This document shows, piece by piece, positions 24,157 to 35,706 of a DNA stretch of 64,000 nucleotides. The notes below the pieces were generated by a model, which worked only from the letters and a program-made list of their open reading frames with translations, did not search any database and was not told the origin of the DNA. Origin of the DNA: Paraescarpia echinospica. Lineage: Eukaryota > Annelida > Polychaeta > Sabellida > Siboglinidae. Position 1 is the stretch's first letter. The number at the start of each line of letters is the position of its first letter. Location: assembly GCA_020002185.1 (NCBI GenBank), contig CM034544.1, forward strand, positions 32,667,387 through 32,731,386. Direction: 5' to 3'. The position numbers and the translations under genes are program-made.

Positions 24157-27142
24157 AAGCGGCGATACACATTACGATACCATCGCACCGATTGACTCGT
24201 ACAAGTGACTCGGCCAAGTCAATCGGCCCGATTGAATCGTACAAATAAACACACGTTACGATCGGGCTAGTATGGTGGTAGGGGTAGTGGCTGGTTTTAT
24301 ATTTTGTGTAACTTCTTGGGGCAATGTTGTAACATCACTAAAGGGCATAATTATTATTTTAATTAATTATTTTTATGTGCTATACAGACAATTTTACATA
24401 GTAATTTTTTTTAAGAACGAGACTAATGCACTTACGTCACAAATTCAACCGGGAGCGTTCATTTTAAGTCATACATATTGTGTTTAATAATGATTATTTA
24501 ATATATTTTTTTTAATTGTTATAACATATGTACCTGCACGTTGATGTGAGAGATTATTTACATTAATGTTTGGATCGTTTCAGCTCGATCAAGGTTTAAA
24601 ATATCCATGTTTTATCTTTATTATGTAGTGGTGACAAAAAGTTACAACCAACGTAACTATTTATTTAATAGTTAAGTGACTTCTTTTGCGCCTAAATCCT
24701 TAGGACCCAAGCTCTGATGTGTTTCAAGACAAAAGGATTAATCAGTTTCAAAATCGGTAGGCAGCAGTATTCAAGTTGTCAACAGATGGATGGATATATG
24801 ACAGGGAGCTAGGGTGGAAAAGCAAGGTTATAAAGGTAGATCTTTATTTATGTATATATGATGTTGGTTCATTATTAATGCATTGCATTTGTTATTTTCC
24901 AACTGTAGTACAAATTAATAAGACAACACTATGATGCTTCACATATATTACACAATAAGCTGTACATACAGTAAACTGTTTTAAAGCAATGTTCAATAGA
25001 TGCCATACCGTCAAATAATTAGGCGTAGGGCAACATTATATTAAAATTGCAACCACAACAACAAGGAGGCACATACATATTTCTCTCAGGAGGGTTACAA
25101 TTTGATGACCAAATTATATTTGTTATTATATTCCAATATGGGATAATACAATGCAAACCTCCCTTTATTGTCACCTCGGTAACACAGCCTCTTTTCAATT
25201 ATGGTTTTCCTAGGAGAGTCCCAAACTATATATGTGGCCACACTGCAATTACTGCACGAAGACTAAATTCCTCCACAAAGTGTAGTTAATAGTAGTAAAA
25301 CAAGTAGTTGCAATACATAAAGCATTTAGCAATAATGTGTAAAACATATACACTGTAGTTGCAGTATTTGAAAATGTGAAATAAAACATTAATGTAAATG
25401 GCAAATAATAAAGGAGAAAAGTTCTCCTTGATACACAACATATCACAGAATGACAATATGAAAGGGCCTGACCCAGTTTTACACATGAACTGACACTTTT
25501 ATTCATCCTTCAACACATTAACAGGTAGTCTGCGTCACAGTGGTAGGAATAATGGACTCCCAACATAACAGTAAGAATGCCTAATATAACGAACATCCAC
25601 GTATACAGTACATAAATAAACGTCCTCACCAAACTAAATCCTTGTGGCTTGAATCGACACAAAGTCTTCATGCAAGATATGCTGCATGATTGTAATGAAT
25701 GCATGTTGATGTCTGTCCAGTACACATTTTTATTTAAAAGATTTTACACATTTATGTGGATCTAATCACAAATCACACAATGTTGTGGCTTCAAAAAACT
25801 TACTTAACAATAATCTTAAACCTAAATTAGCATTTACTTCACTGGTTGAGTGCAAACAAATTGTTGAATAGTGTCTTAATAAAATATTACAAGATTGTCA
25901 TCGATATCAATATGTCAATAAGAGTCAAGATCCAGATTGCATATTGACAAGGGCACCACAGGCACAGGCATAGTTTTCAACAATGTGTCATTTGCCCAAC
26001 TCCTTACTAGTACCAGCCAAGGCATATATGTCAATATTTGTTTACAAACATTGTGTTTCCATTCTATGCGTGAATGAGAACAATTGAACTATGACGTTTT
26101 TCTCAAATCAACAACGTTTGTGCTGGATGATGACATGCCAACCAGGTTTATTTTTAAAAATTGTAGCTGCCAGTTCAACAAACGTTCACCGAAGCTGGCT
26201 AACGGAAAAGAAAAAAACGACTCAATACCAAGTTCAAGCCCCACAAGCAGCACAAAAATGGGACACGCAACGATAGTCAATAGGCTTATAATTTAGTAGG
26301 AAGTCGAATATCAAACACGAAAATTACGTATCTAAAAATGCCACTCCCGCCGCCTCTATATTTAAAAAGGCGTAGATTCTAGTATAATATCATGATTGAT
26401 ACAACTTTGATACCGTGTTGGCACTTGCAAGTTGCAGCGATAATAAACAACTTAGTACAACACAACTTCACAAGGAAATTTGCGGAATAAAAATAATAAT
26501 AATTGTGTTTATTTTTCCAACATAAGAACAATACATAAAATTAAAGTGTGATACATCAAGATATAATTATGTCATAAAAAAATGCCCATTTCACTTCACG
26601 TTACGTTGACACTTATTAATATAAGTATAGCGCATTAACTCAATTACAATTAATCGATAATCCAAATATCATGACGTCGCTGTCCCTACTTACGTCTGAC
26701 GTTCTGTCATTTCTGACTCAGTCTGTTCGCCGTCCGTTGACAATTCTGTCATTCTGTCTGTGTTATAATCCTCCATTTTTTTTAACTTGCGTAACTGGCC
26801 GTCATCCTCGAGAACTTTCAGACTATCCGTAACCGTTGTTGCTGTCAGTGTAAATTGGGTTCGCCGCGTTCCACAGAGAATCTTTCATGATATAGCTCGA
26901 CAAATATTTAAGGTGAGGTTTTACTGAAGTCATCGGCAACCATTTTATTGAAGAAGTTCAACCTTGTTGATGTTCTCTGATTGCTCATGGAATCGTACAA
27001 TAAATATGACCTGCTGTAACAGTTACTCGTACGAGTGACTCGAATGCGATTGACTCAGCCAGACAGCCACACGATACGATTTCATCGTTTACGTGGTAAT
27101 CGGACAGTTTCATCCGAGACAATCATAACGTGTATCGCCGCC
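24157..27142. mobile_element. 2.99-kb non-autonomous element flanked by TTAA
   Basis: The left end (AAGCGGCGATACACATTACGA) and inverted right end (GGCGGCGATACACGTTATGA) match, and both are bordered outside by TTAA (24153-24156 and 27143-27146). Subterminal blocks ACTCGTACAAGTGACTCG and GTCAATCG also recur inverted. The interior is AT-rich without a transposase. TTAA targets are used by piggyBac and Kolobok elements, but the ends lack the CCC of piggyBac. It separates the LINE at 21.6-24.1 kb from a GC-richer stretch at 27150-27640. Confidence 0.72.
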
Positions 27143-27149
27143 TTAAGTG

Positions 27150-27640
27150 ACATAGCATATAACTGAGGTAATTTATTCGAGCCACATGGCGCTGCCCATG
27201 CTGACCCAAGTGGTGGGTTTGTCTTCCAGGTTTTCCATCCCGTCGGCCAATGTCTTCCATGACTAGTGGACTTGATCTGCCCATGGTTTAAAGTCAGAGT
27301 TTTCCTTCTCCTAGACCCACCGCCTGTCAAGGCTAATGAGTTGCGTCTACCAAGGTTTTAAATCAGAGTTGTCCTTTCAGATCCCTAGCATGTTAGCCTG
27401 GGGCCGTTAGGTGCCCAGTTACCGCAGTGTAACACAAGGAGATCATGCTAGAGTCTTGTCTATGGAAAGGCTATGTACCAGCAGGGGAGGCTTGAGCACT
27501 CATGTCCTTTTTCGCCCCTGTGAGGGGGCTAGCTGGCGGTCGCAACTGAAAGCGAGAGCAAGAAGCGCATGCACTACACAGCGACACTAGGCGCGTCACA
27601 CAGACCTGTGCTCAGACTACACTGCTTCTCACTGCCGTAA
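27150..27640 (-). other. GC-richer stretch, possibly the LINE's 5' region
   Basis: There is no domain. On the minus strand the style (CTTGGTAGACGCAACTCATT, GGGTCTAGGAGAAGG) resembles 5' UTRs of RTE-like LINEs. It sits exactly where the LINE at 21.6-24.15 kb would continue if the TTAA-flanked element were removed. Inference only. Confidence 0.35.
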
Positions 27641-27911
27641 TGTCGGTTATCTATATTACAGATGACATCCCTGACATGTACATTATACTACATTTCGTGT
27701 GCAGTATATCTGCGAAACTTATTGAATTGATTAAACGTAAAGTATCATACAACTGCATTAGAGGGAGTACTGGTTGTATAGCTACGGCGGTCTGGAAAAT
27801 GCTTTATTATCCTGCACCGTTACACTACAACTTTGTATGTAACAGTAATCAAGGTTTGACATCGTATAGGTTCTTATGGTTGGCTGCTGAACATATGTTT
27901 GTATGTTACAG

Positions 27912-28025
27912 AGATAAATGAATGTGAAAGCAGCCCATGTCAGCATGGTGGCTTGTGTTTAGACAAGGTCAACCACTATGATTGCATCTGTAGTCAATGC
28001 TACTTTGACGTGAACTGTCAAACTG
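27912..28025 (+). CDS. exon: EGF-like domain 2 (Ca-binding type)
   Basis: Acceptor TGTATGTTACAG, donor G|GTAAG, 114 nt, phase 1-1. EINECESSPCQHGGLC is followed by CLDKVNHYDCIC, which fits the Asp/Asn beta-hydroxylation pattern C-x-D-x4-Y-x-C-x-C of calcium-binding EGFs. The expected Gly region after Cys5 holds an extra Cys (SQC), so the domain has seven cysteines. Confidence 0.9.
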
Positions 28026-29913
28026 GTAAGCCACATGTTTGTGTGAACGTATATTACTAATGAGTTCGACGGTTAGCACGTTGACATTGTTTTAATTTCA
28101 GAGGAATATTTACGTGTGTTTTATATTGTTTAATTAAATATAGTAAATTTTACACGAATATATTGCATCACGTTGAAACGAAATGCTACGTTTAGCTACA
28201 TTAAACGTAGCTACAGAAGTTAATGTTCGTTTTATGTATTCAGAAATATATCATGATATGTATGATGAAACAACCCATTTAGGAAGTTTCCCAACACATA
28301 CATGTATGCGTATGCAGACCTGCCTACCATTCCGGATTGTCCGGAATCATTCCGGAAAGTCACCTCAAATTACGGTATTACGGTGAGGTATGAAAATATT
28401 ACGGACTGTGACCATGTTGGGCAATCACTCAAATTTAGGTTCCACTATATTCAACAGGTGGCAGCATATGTATGCAGCATGTTGTGACATGGTTTTTCAT
28501 TCGCTGAGTCTGGTCGTAATGTAACCAATAGGAAACAGCATTATGACAAATTCGCATTTCCGCGATCAAACAAAACGAAGTCATGCGGCACGAAATGATG
28601 GCTGACAGCGAAACGACGCCACCGCCAACCCAAAAGAAATGTGTAATGTAAAAATGTAGTGAGTGTTGTATTTGTAGTGTTAGGCCAAGTGACTGTACTA
28701 AGACTAAGTTAGTGTATGTATTGAGGAGTTTAGTGTATCATTTACTGCCTATCATACAGTTACTACAGTCTAGGCGATGTCGATGACAATGTAATGGTTT
28801 TGGTCCGCTACGGTGACAATAGACATGGTTCTGCATTACTGACAGGAAGCGTATATTCCTGAAAATCAGTGTAAATGGGAAGATGGATTACTGACAGGAA
28901 GTTTTTGGGGTAGGCAGGTCTGCGTATGTATTCACGCACGCGGGCATTGTATCGTTAATACGACTTTCTGGTGTACGTATCCGACGATATGCCTTTTGTG
29001 AATATGCAATACTTATGTTGATAATGTCAAATATATATGCATGTTGAACATGTCAGTTATGTGTGATGTAAATACCTGGCATGCCTGTTTTGGTAATCAC
29101 GTGTGTATGTTAAAAATGTGATATATGTTTGTTGACAATATCGTATATTATGTACATGTTGATGCTGTCCAGAAATTCAGTTATATACGTGCCTGTTGAC
29201 GTTGTTCAATATAAACATGTTCAGTATGTTTGTTGAAACTGTCGGTATATGTGATTGTTCCCAAAAGCCGTTTATTCCATTACCAACCGTCAGCATTGAT
29301 GAACTAGATAGAAGTAAAAGAACCTTTTACAGCGCTGTGTCCACTCTCTACGACTGCTCAAAATGCTTATCAATCGACCTATTTATTTCATCACCAACTT
29401 TAGTGATACCACGCTACAGTTATTTCGCTACGATTCTTACGTAATATAATAGAGAAGCGAGCGAAAATGTACAACTCAAAAGCAGGTCCAAAAACAACGG
29501 TCGCTAACACCCTCACGGCTCGTCCGATCCCGACTATCTTGGTATCATTTGAAAGAATGCACTTTCTCTGATAGCATCCATCTAGGTGTCCCGGTAACCA
29601 TTCCTAGAACACCTATAAACGGAACTACAATCATGCCGTTTTCGGTGTTCGAACAGAACACCGAAAACGGTTCCGAACGATGTTGGCTTCGGGTACCCAG
29701 TACACTAATATTCCTATTGAGGCGTTGCCTTCTTCATTTGCATTTGATTCAAACATACGCACTTCACCAGTTCTTGATTTCACGTCATAAGCTCCACCCA
29801 GTTTAAACGGCGGCGAACTGGCGTGCTTTGACGGCAGCTAAACCGATATTCTCTTTGTCGGCGTGTCGTCACAATAACGTTCGTCAACCAACGGATACTT
29901 GGTTGGGTTTGCT

Positions 29914-30235
29914 TATCCATTTCTGGACGTTGCATCCTTGATGGATTGTCTATAGACTGCTCTTTCGTTTGCCAGTCACCCCACTCGCCATACGTCTGCT
30001 CCCATCCATTCCTCTATGTCCTCCCATTGTCTCCTAGGTCTTCCTCTGCTTCGGTTGCCTTCCACTGTTCTTTCCGTTATTAGTCTCTCTAGAGATTGAT
30101 ACCGTTTCACATGGCCGAAATAACTTAGTTTATGTTTCTTTACAAAGTTCAGTAAAATCCTGGGTATAACACCAAGCTCATCTGCGATGGATTCGTTAGT
30201 TCTACGTTCAGTTACGAAACTCGTAATATATTTCT
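29914..30235 (-). pseudogene. RTE-like LINE C-terminal fragment
   Basis: On the minus strand: TNESIADELGV, LLNFVKKHKLSYFGHVKRYQ, then GNRSRGRPRRQWEDIEEWMG, an in-frame TGA, and a tail to TAA at 29914-29916. The KLSYFGH and RGRPRRQW blocks are the hallmark C-terminus of RTE/Jockey-type ORF2. It is a 3' fragment only, in an intron of the EGF/SEA gene. Confidence 0.78.
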
Positions 30236-30719
30236 ATAACACTTGTTTCCAAATGCATTTATACGTTCAGTAATGTTCAACGGAGACTAATTGTCAAAAT
30301 TCGTTGCGTTGGTTGGTTGATATATGTGATTATGACGTCATACCGACTTTGATAAGGTCATTTTACCCGCCGTTAAACAATTGGTGGACTTTATAGTATG
30401 AAATCATGAAGTGGCGCATCAAGCATCATCATCAATTGGTAAACTATGTCGACGAACCAACATCGTTCGCAGTGATACCGGAAACGGCACAGTTATACAT
30501 CCAATTATAGATTAGTTTAGGAATAATTATCAAGAGACCATGTATACGATTGAATAGCAGAAAGCGTAGCCTTTCAAACCATATCACGATCGTTGGGATC
30601 TGACGAGCCATAATGGTGCTAGCAAACTTAGTGTTTTGGGTCGTGTTTTGATTTGTACATTTTTCGCTCGCTTATCTAATTTTTTAATATATCCTTCAAT
30701 TGCTACGCATTTCTTACAG

Positions 30720-30838
30720 CCAAACCTGCATACTTATTCCCTGTCGGAATATTAGTTTCCAAATCGATACATCTCCTGGACGTGAACAGCACGTACGTTA
30801 AACAGATGAAGAAAAGTGCCAAGAAAGTCACGGCAATG
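30720..30838 (+). CDS. exon: SEA domain 1, part a
   Basis: Acceptor GCATTTCTTACAG, donor ATG|GTAATG, 119 nt, phase 1-0. It encodes the first strand and helix of a SEA domain (FPVGILVSKSIHLLDVNSTY, then VKQMKKSAKKVTAM). NST is a possible N-glycosylation site. SEA2a (33628) has the same length and phases. Confidence 0.78.
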
Positions 30839-30859
30839 GTAATGTAGATACATACGACG

Positions 30860-30970
30860 TGTGCGTGCATGCGCGTGGATGTGTGTGGGTGGGTGGGTGG
30901 GTGGATGGGTGGGTGAGGGCGGGAGCGCGGTTGTGCGTGTGTGTGTGCGCGCGTGAGTGTGTGTGTGGTT
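30860..30970. repeat. GT/GGGT simple repeat
   Basis: An imperfect (GGGT)n and (GT)n tract begins about 20 bp inside the intron after SEA1a, close to its donor. Confidence 0.8.
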
Positions 30971-31037
30971 CATCAGTTACGATTTTCCACTTGACAATAT
31001 TCAGGCATGAAGTTGTATAACTTGTTCTGTTTTATAG

Positions 31038-31096
31038 GTGAAGCAGACATTTAAGGACAAAGGTTTGGATAGCAAAATCTTGAACCTGAGATTCAG
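31038..31096 (+). CDS. exon: SEA domain 1, part b
   Basis: Acceptor CTGTTTTATAG, donor CAG|GTGAGT, 59 nt, phase 0-2. VKQTFKDKGLDSKILNLRF continues helix 1 into the strand before the SEA cleavage region. Confidence 0.78.
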
Positions 31097-31296
31097 GTGA
31101 GTCAATCAATATGAATATTTGTGTCAAAATAGTCGTCCCACAGAGTTTTTCATTGTTGGATCACCTTTCTACACCGCTCTAGTTTATTTACACATAGCTA
31201 TGACATTAATTGTTCTTGGCGGGTACAATGATGCATTGAATAGTCCCTACGTAGCTCTTTCTGTACGCGGATGATGTATTTGTTGTACAATGACAG

Positions 31297-31439
31297 GAGG
31301 AGATACGCCAGGTTCGACGTGGTTGCTGCAACTAATCTTTCATCTCGGGAGGTACAGGACGCAATTAGCTACAGTGTCGACGTTGTGGAAGAGAAAGGGC
31401 GTCATAATGACGTCGACTTCATCAATGTAGCTGTCTCTG
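31297..31439 (+). CDS. exon: SEA domain 1, part c
   Basis: Acceptor GTACAATGACAG, donor G|GTAAAT, 143 nt, phase 2-1. RRYARFDVVAATNLS is followed by a helix (REVQDAISYSVDVVEEKG). Where autocleaving SEA domains have G-S-V-V-V this copy has RYARFDVV, so cleavage is not expected. NLS is a possible glycosylation site. Confidence 0.8.
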
Positions 31440-31604
31440 GTAAATGATGAATAGTAGTAATGCTAGTAGTAAAAGTCTTGTTTCACGATGACGACCATGT
31501 CACTTTTACAGTTTAATTTTCTGTGAGCCGGCAAAATGTATGTTGTTATGTTATTCTGTGCTATGTAATGTCGTGATGGGGCGGGCTTGCAAAGGACTGA
31601 GGGG

Positions 31605-31800
31605 TGAGCTCGTGCGTGTGTATATTTGAGTGAGTGTGTGTGATGTGCGCGCGCGCGTGTGTGTGAGCGTGCGTGCGTGCGTGTGGTTATGTGTCTGTAC
31701 GTGTGTGTTCGTACGGATATGTGGTATACGCTTGCATGTATGTATTTGTAATAGTGTATGCATGTATGTGTGAGTTTATGTATGTGTGCATGTGCGTGCA
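31605..31800. repeat. GT-rich microsatellite region
   Basis: Imperfect (GT)n with GC and GTAT interruptions, in the intron following SEA1. Confidence 0.75.
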
Positions 31801-31859
31801 TAATGTATGTTGATACAGGTATATAGCAAATGTTAAGTATCGTACTTAATTTGTTTTAG

Positions 31860-31889
31860 ATCGTATGCGATTTCCTGACACTGATCTAT
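31860..31889 (+). CDS. microexon, 30 nt
   Basis: Acceptor TTAATTTGTTTTAG, donor T|GTAAGT (consensus), 30 nt, phase 1-1. It adds DRMRFPDTDL between SEA1 and EGF3. Skipping it keeps the frame, so it could be optional. It rests on splice consensus only. Confidence 0.5.
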
Positions 31890-32112
31890 GTAAGTATGTT
31901 TAATTTGTTAAACATTATAAACCATTGCACGAGTGTATTCATTTATACTTTGTATAACGAGCGTCTTAGACAGTTGAATGTATCCTAGAGAACGTCTTAA
32001 GAACGAACCATATAATTATAAACACACGCACACCCTCACTCACCCACACACTTCGGACTGTTGTTATTGCGTGTGATTATGCATGACATTGTATATGTGA
32101 TTGTGTTTGTAG

Positions 32113-32217
32113 ACTTAACCTGTTCGGAGTGTTCACATTGCCTCAACTGTACTGAGTTTCATGGTTCATTTGCCTGCGTCTGTGAAACTGGATACACTGG
32201 AATCAGGTGCAGTATGG
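32113..32217 (+). CDS. exon: EGF-like domain 3
   Basis: Acceptor ATTGTGTTTGTAG, donor G|GTGAGT, 105 nt, phase 1-1. LTCSECSHCLNCTEFHGSF leads to ACVCETGYTGIRC. Seven cysteines, one more than usual, clustered as C-x2-C-x2-C-x2-C. NCT is a possible glycosylation site. It is the counterpart of EGF1 in the duplicated block. Confidence 0.87.
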
Positions 32218-32775
32218 GTGAGTAATAGTAGAAGTACAAGCAATAGTGGCAGTGTAGCGGTAGAGGCGTTGTTGTTGATGAAGGTGATGTTCTTTGTTGC
32301 TATCTTGGTAGACTTGGTAGTTAATTAATATCGAAACAATATGTAGATACAACCACGTAAATTGAGATTTTTGGAATACTTATATTCGCACAGAGACATT
32401 AACGGTCTTGAAAATGTGCAAAGCCACGCTGCTAGATTTGCGAAAATTAACCACAGAATCCAAGCGCTATCAAACAGGCCGCCGCATTCTGGAATGATGC
32501 TTACGTAAATAGTAAGGTCAGTAGATTATTTCCAGAGAGGAATCCGCCGCGTGAATTTGGTTACACCTGTTCTGCCAGCGTTTGTAGCCGCATTGAAATG
32601 ACACATGTGTGAGTAGCTATGAGACTTTGTAGCTGCATACGTACGCAGCACTTTAGACTAGTCAATTAGATCCATGTTGACTGGGACCAATGTATCATAT
32701 TGTTTTCTGTTTCATAAATCAGAATTATTCAGACAACGTGCACACTTACAACCACGTTATGGTGTACATTTTCAG

Positions 32776-32889
32776 ATGAGAAAGAGTGTGGAAGTAACCC
32801 GTGCCAGAATGGTGCAGCGTGTTTGGATTTGATCAACCGCTATCTATGCCGCTGTGCCGAGGGATACAGCGGTGTACACTGCGAACAGA
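32776..32889 (+). CDS. exon: EGF-like domain 4 (Ca-binding type)
   Basis: Acceptor GTACATTTTCAG, donor A|GTAAGT, 114 nt, phase 1-1. [16 protein letters not shown] and [12 protein letters not shown] (hydroxylation pattern) with [11 protein letters not shown]. Its last ~20 bases and donor are the first unit of the tandem repeat that follows. Confidence 0.92.
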
Positions 32890-33240
32890 GTAAGTGTTGC
32901 TCATGTATCGTTGTGGTGTACAACGGTGTACACTGCGAGCAATTAAGTGTTGTCTGTGTATCATCGTGGCATACAGCGGTGTACACTGAGAGCATCTAAG
33001 TGTTGTCTATGTATCATCGTGGCATACAGCGATGTACACTGAGAGCAACGTAAATGTTGTATATGTATCATCGTGGCATACAACGGTGTACACTGCGAGC
33101 AACGCAAGTGTTGTTCATGTATCATCGTGGCATACAGCATTGTACACTGAGAGCAACTTAAGTGTTCTTCGTGTATCATCGTGGCATACAGATGTGTACA
33201 TTGCGAGCAGAGTAAGTGTTGTTCATATATCATCGTGGCA
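32871..33240. repeat. 54-bp minisatellite across an exon end and 5' splice site
   Basis: Seven units with a 53-54 bp period contain GGTGTACACTGCGAGCAR, a splice-donor-like AGTAAGTGTTG and TCATGTATCATCGTGGCATA. The first unit is the real 3' end of EGF4 plus donor. Units 2-6 have decayed donors (ATTAAGT, TCTAAGT, CGTAAAT, CGCAAGT, CTTAAGT). Unit 7 (donor 33212) again reads CAGA|GTAAGTGTTG. Using unit 7 would add 322 nt, out of frame and with stops. Confidence 0.9.
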
Positions 33241-33627
33241 TACACGCTTTCACAATGCAAGCAAAGCCAATTGTGTTCAAGAATGCCCGCTCATCAAGTA
33301 ATATCCTATCCTGCTGGAGCTGTTTTCCTGAGTAACGCAACAAATTATACGCATGCATTTTTACATATTTTAATAGTACAGTGATTGATTTCAGTGATAA
33401 TGGTTGTTATTATTACCATCGTTATGATGACCATAATCATCGAGTCACTGGGTTACTCAATAGCCGAATTCTGCAATTTTAGTGTGCAGTTTTGAAAGGT
33501 TACATCCGGTATAATATAATGTTCACTTCCAGTTGTTTTGCGTTTAACGACGCGCTTGGACATATTTCTTTTGCAAATTTGCATGACACGTACATATCAG
33601 CGTCTTAAAATGTCTTCCTTGGTGCAG

Positions 33628-33746
33628 AGATGGCTGAATATCACTACGCTACCGAATTTCATATTGAAGATAAGACGTTCACTCAAGACCTCGTTAACCC
33701 AGAATCCTCCGAACATCAAAAACTGTTAGATAAACTTATAGAAGAG
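33628..33746 (+). CDS. exon: SEA domain 2, part a
   Basis: Acceptor TTCCTTGGTGCAG, donor GAG|GTACGG, 119 nt, phase 1-0. FHIEDKTFTQDLVNPESSEH followed by QKLLDKLIEE is a classic SEA start (strand, D-L-x-N/D-P-x-S, helix). Confidence 0.88.
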
Positions 33747-34140
33747 GTACGGAACACAGGTTATTGCGACATGATACACCCGTAACTCATATCACGGTGT
33801 TTGTTTATTTGTTTTTGTTAGTCTGACAGACATTTTGCGCGTGCGCTCACACACATACACACACACAATGAGAGTTCAATAACAACTGAACACGCGTCTT
33901 TCTTACACTACTATTTATTTCCCTAAGTATTTAATACATGACTGGTCTTATAGAATTAACTATGATGTTGGTTACCTCCCTAATTATTCCTTCTCTTGTG
34001 TTTGTCTTGGTGATATTGGAACGGTTAAGTCAAAATGTATAAGTTTGACGTTACTATGTTGCCTTATTTAACCTTGTTTTGTTTAACATATATCTGCATG
34101 TGAACATGGTGTAGTCCTTTCGTTTATTGTATATTTCCAG

Positions 34141-34202
34141 CTTCGTCTGGTGTACGGCGAAGACTTTGGTCACCTCGTGCGACTTGAGCGCGTGTCTTTC
34201 AG
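34141..34202 (+). CDS. exon: SEA domain 2, part b
   Basis: Acceptor GTATATTTCCAG, donor AG|GTCAGG, 62 nt, phase 0-2. LRLVYGEDFGHLVRLERVSF ends in the strand leading into the cleavage motif. Confidence 0.83.
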
Positions 34203-34499
34203 GTCAGGCAAAATATCAAATATTATAGTGTGTATGCGTCTTTTTCGTATTGGCAAAACGTTGGTTGTGTGCAGCAGGTGGCATTGTAACATCACTGTCT
34301 ATGGAAAATAAAGTACGTTGATAAGAAGGCGTGGTAAAGAAAACCATACCATATTGGTTGTTTAACAGAGATCAACATTGCATCACCAATTCCTATAGGT
34401 TTTAATATTTAAACATCATGTCATTATTATGTGTATGCATCTTGTTCGGAACGATATGTACAATAATGAATAGAATGATGATGGTGATGAGTAGTTTGA

Positions 34500-34840
34500 T
34501 ATTGGTCTAGTGGAGGTGTTGGCGAAGGTGGATGTGGTGATAATGATGATGTTGATGATGATTGTGACGATGATGGTGGTGGTGATGATGATAATGGTGG
34601 TGGTGGTTATGGTGATGGTGGTGGTTATGGTTGTAGTGGTGGTGGTGGTGGTGATGATGGTGGTGGTGGTTATGGTGGTTGTGATGGTGGTGGTTTTGGT
34701 GGTAGTGATGGTGATAGTGGTGGTGGTGGCTATGGTAGTGGTGGTGGTGGTTGTGGTGATGGTGGTGGTGATGATGATGGTTGTGGTGGTGGTAGTTGTA
34801 GTGCTGGCGGTGGCGGTGGCGGTGGCGGTAATGGTGTTGG
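34500..34840. repeat. GGT/GAT trinucleotide repeat
   Basis: A ~340-bp run of GGT, GAT and GTG triplets lies in the intron between SEA2b and SEA2c. Open frames across it are Val/Met artefacts. Confidence 0.9.
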
Positions 34841-34951
34841 ACTAGAATATGATGAGTACGGTGATGAACATGATGATCATAATAATTAACTTATGACGAC
34901 AAAGACGATGATAGTAATGGTGGTGACAAGAGTAATATTTTGTTGACTCAG

Positions 34952-35091
34952 CAAAGGAAGCGTCGCCGTGAAGTACAACCTGGTTCTGTCGCAAGAGCAT
35001 CACCCGGATAAGGTGAAACGGGCGTTGGAAGAAGCAGCTCAAAGAAACAGTCTTGGATTTAAAATCAAGCTCAATTCATTAATTGTGTATG
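34952..35091 (+). CDS. exon: SEA domain 2, part c, with cleavage motif
   Basis: Acceptor TTTGTTGACTCAG, donor G|GTATGT, 140 nt, phase 2-1. SKGSVAVKYNLVLSQEHHPD then a helix (KVKRALEEAAQRN) and a last strand. GSVAV sits at the SEA autoproteolysis position (family consensus G-S-V-V-V, cleavage between G and S), so this domain may self-cleave into two non-covalently joined chains. Confidence 0.88.
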
Positions 35092-35514
35092 GTATGTATT
35101 GTGGTAGTTTGCTTGCCTGAATTTGTATACTACGGTTTACCTTGCTAGTATTCACTAGCGTTCAAAATCGTATGCTTAACATTGCATTCTTAGAACGAAT
35201 CACCCATGCTAGATACTAAGAAATATCATTCACGGTCCTGCATACTATATCTGAATATTACTCGCAATAATAATATGAATGCAAATTCGTAAGACGTTTT
35301 GGTCGGCTGACATCTACGACCCACGAAGATCCGTAATACTATAATTTATTGTAGTCACTCCACTGTTATAGTTTCTACGATAGTTAAAATAAAACATTAT
35401 AATAATAAATGTTAATAAATAAGTAACGAACGACGTACCTTAAACAGGAATGTTAACACATCGGCCTCCGATGTATCCCTCTTTAATTACATTGATACTT
35501 TCCACCTTCTTCAG

Positions 35515-35706
35515 ATTTCTTGTTTTACGAACCCATTCTTGTTGATGTTCCTGCAGACACATCCGTCCATTTGTCACGTTGCCATGTTGTAGCTGCTCCG
35601 CCGTGCGCCAATAAACCTTGCCTTAACGGGGCGTCTTGCGTCACTACGGCCGGCTTCTACACGTGCGAATGTCTCCCAGGATTTGAAGGGGACCAATGCC
35701 AATTAG
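35515..35706 (+). CDS. exon: linker plus EGF-like domain 5
   Basis: Acceptor TTCCACCTTCTTCAG, donor G|GTAAGT, 192 nt, phase 1-1. A 24-residue linker (FLFYEPILVDVPADTS) precedes PPCANKPCLNGASC and CECLPGFEGDQC. An in-frame alternative acceptor (GTTCCTGCAG at 35557) would shorten the linker. No hydroxylation pattern. Confidence 0.9.

Noticed and set aside
32961..33301. Frames of ~90 codons ([13 protein letters not shown]) on both strands
   Set aside because: By-products of the 54-bp minisatellite with period near a multiple of three; the spliced exon ends at 32889.
34510..34845. 111-codon Val/Met frame
   Set aside because: Translation of a GGT/GAT repeat inside an intron.
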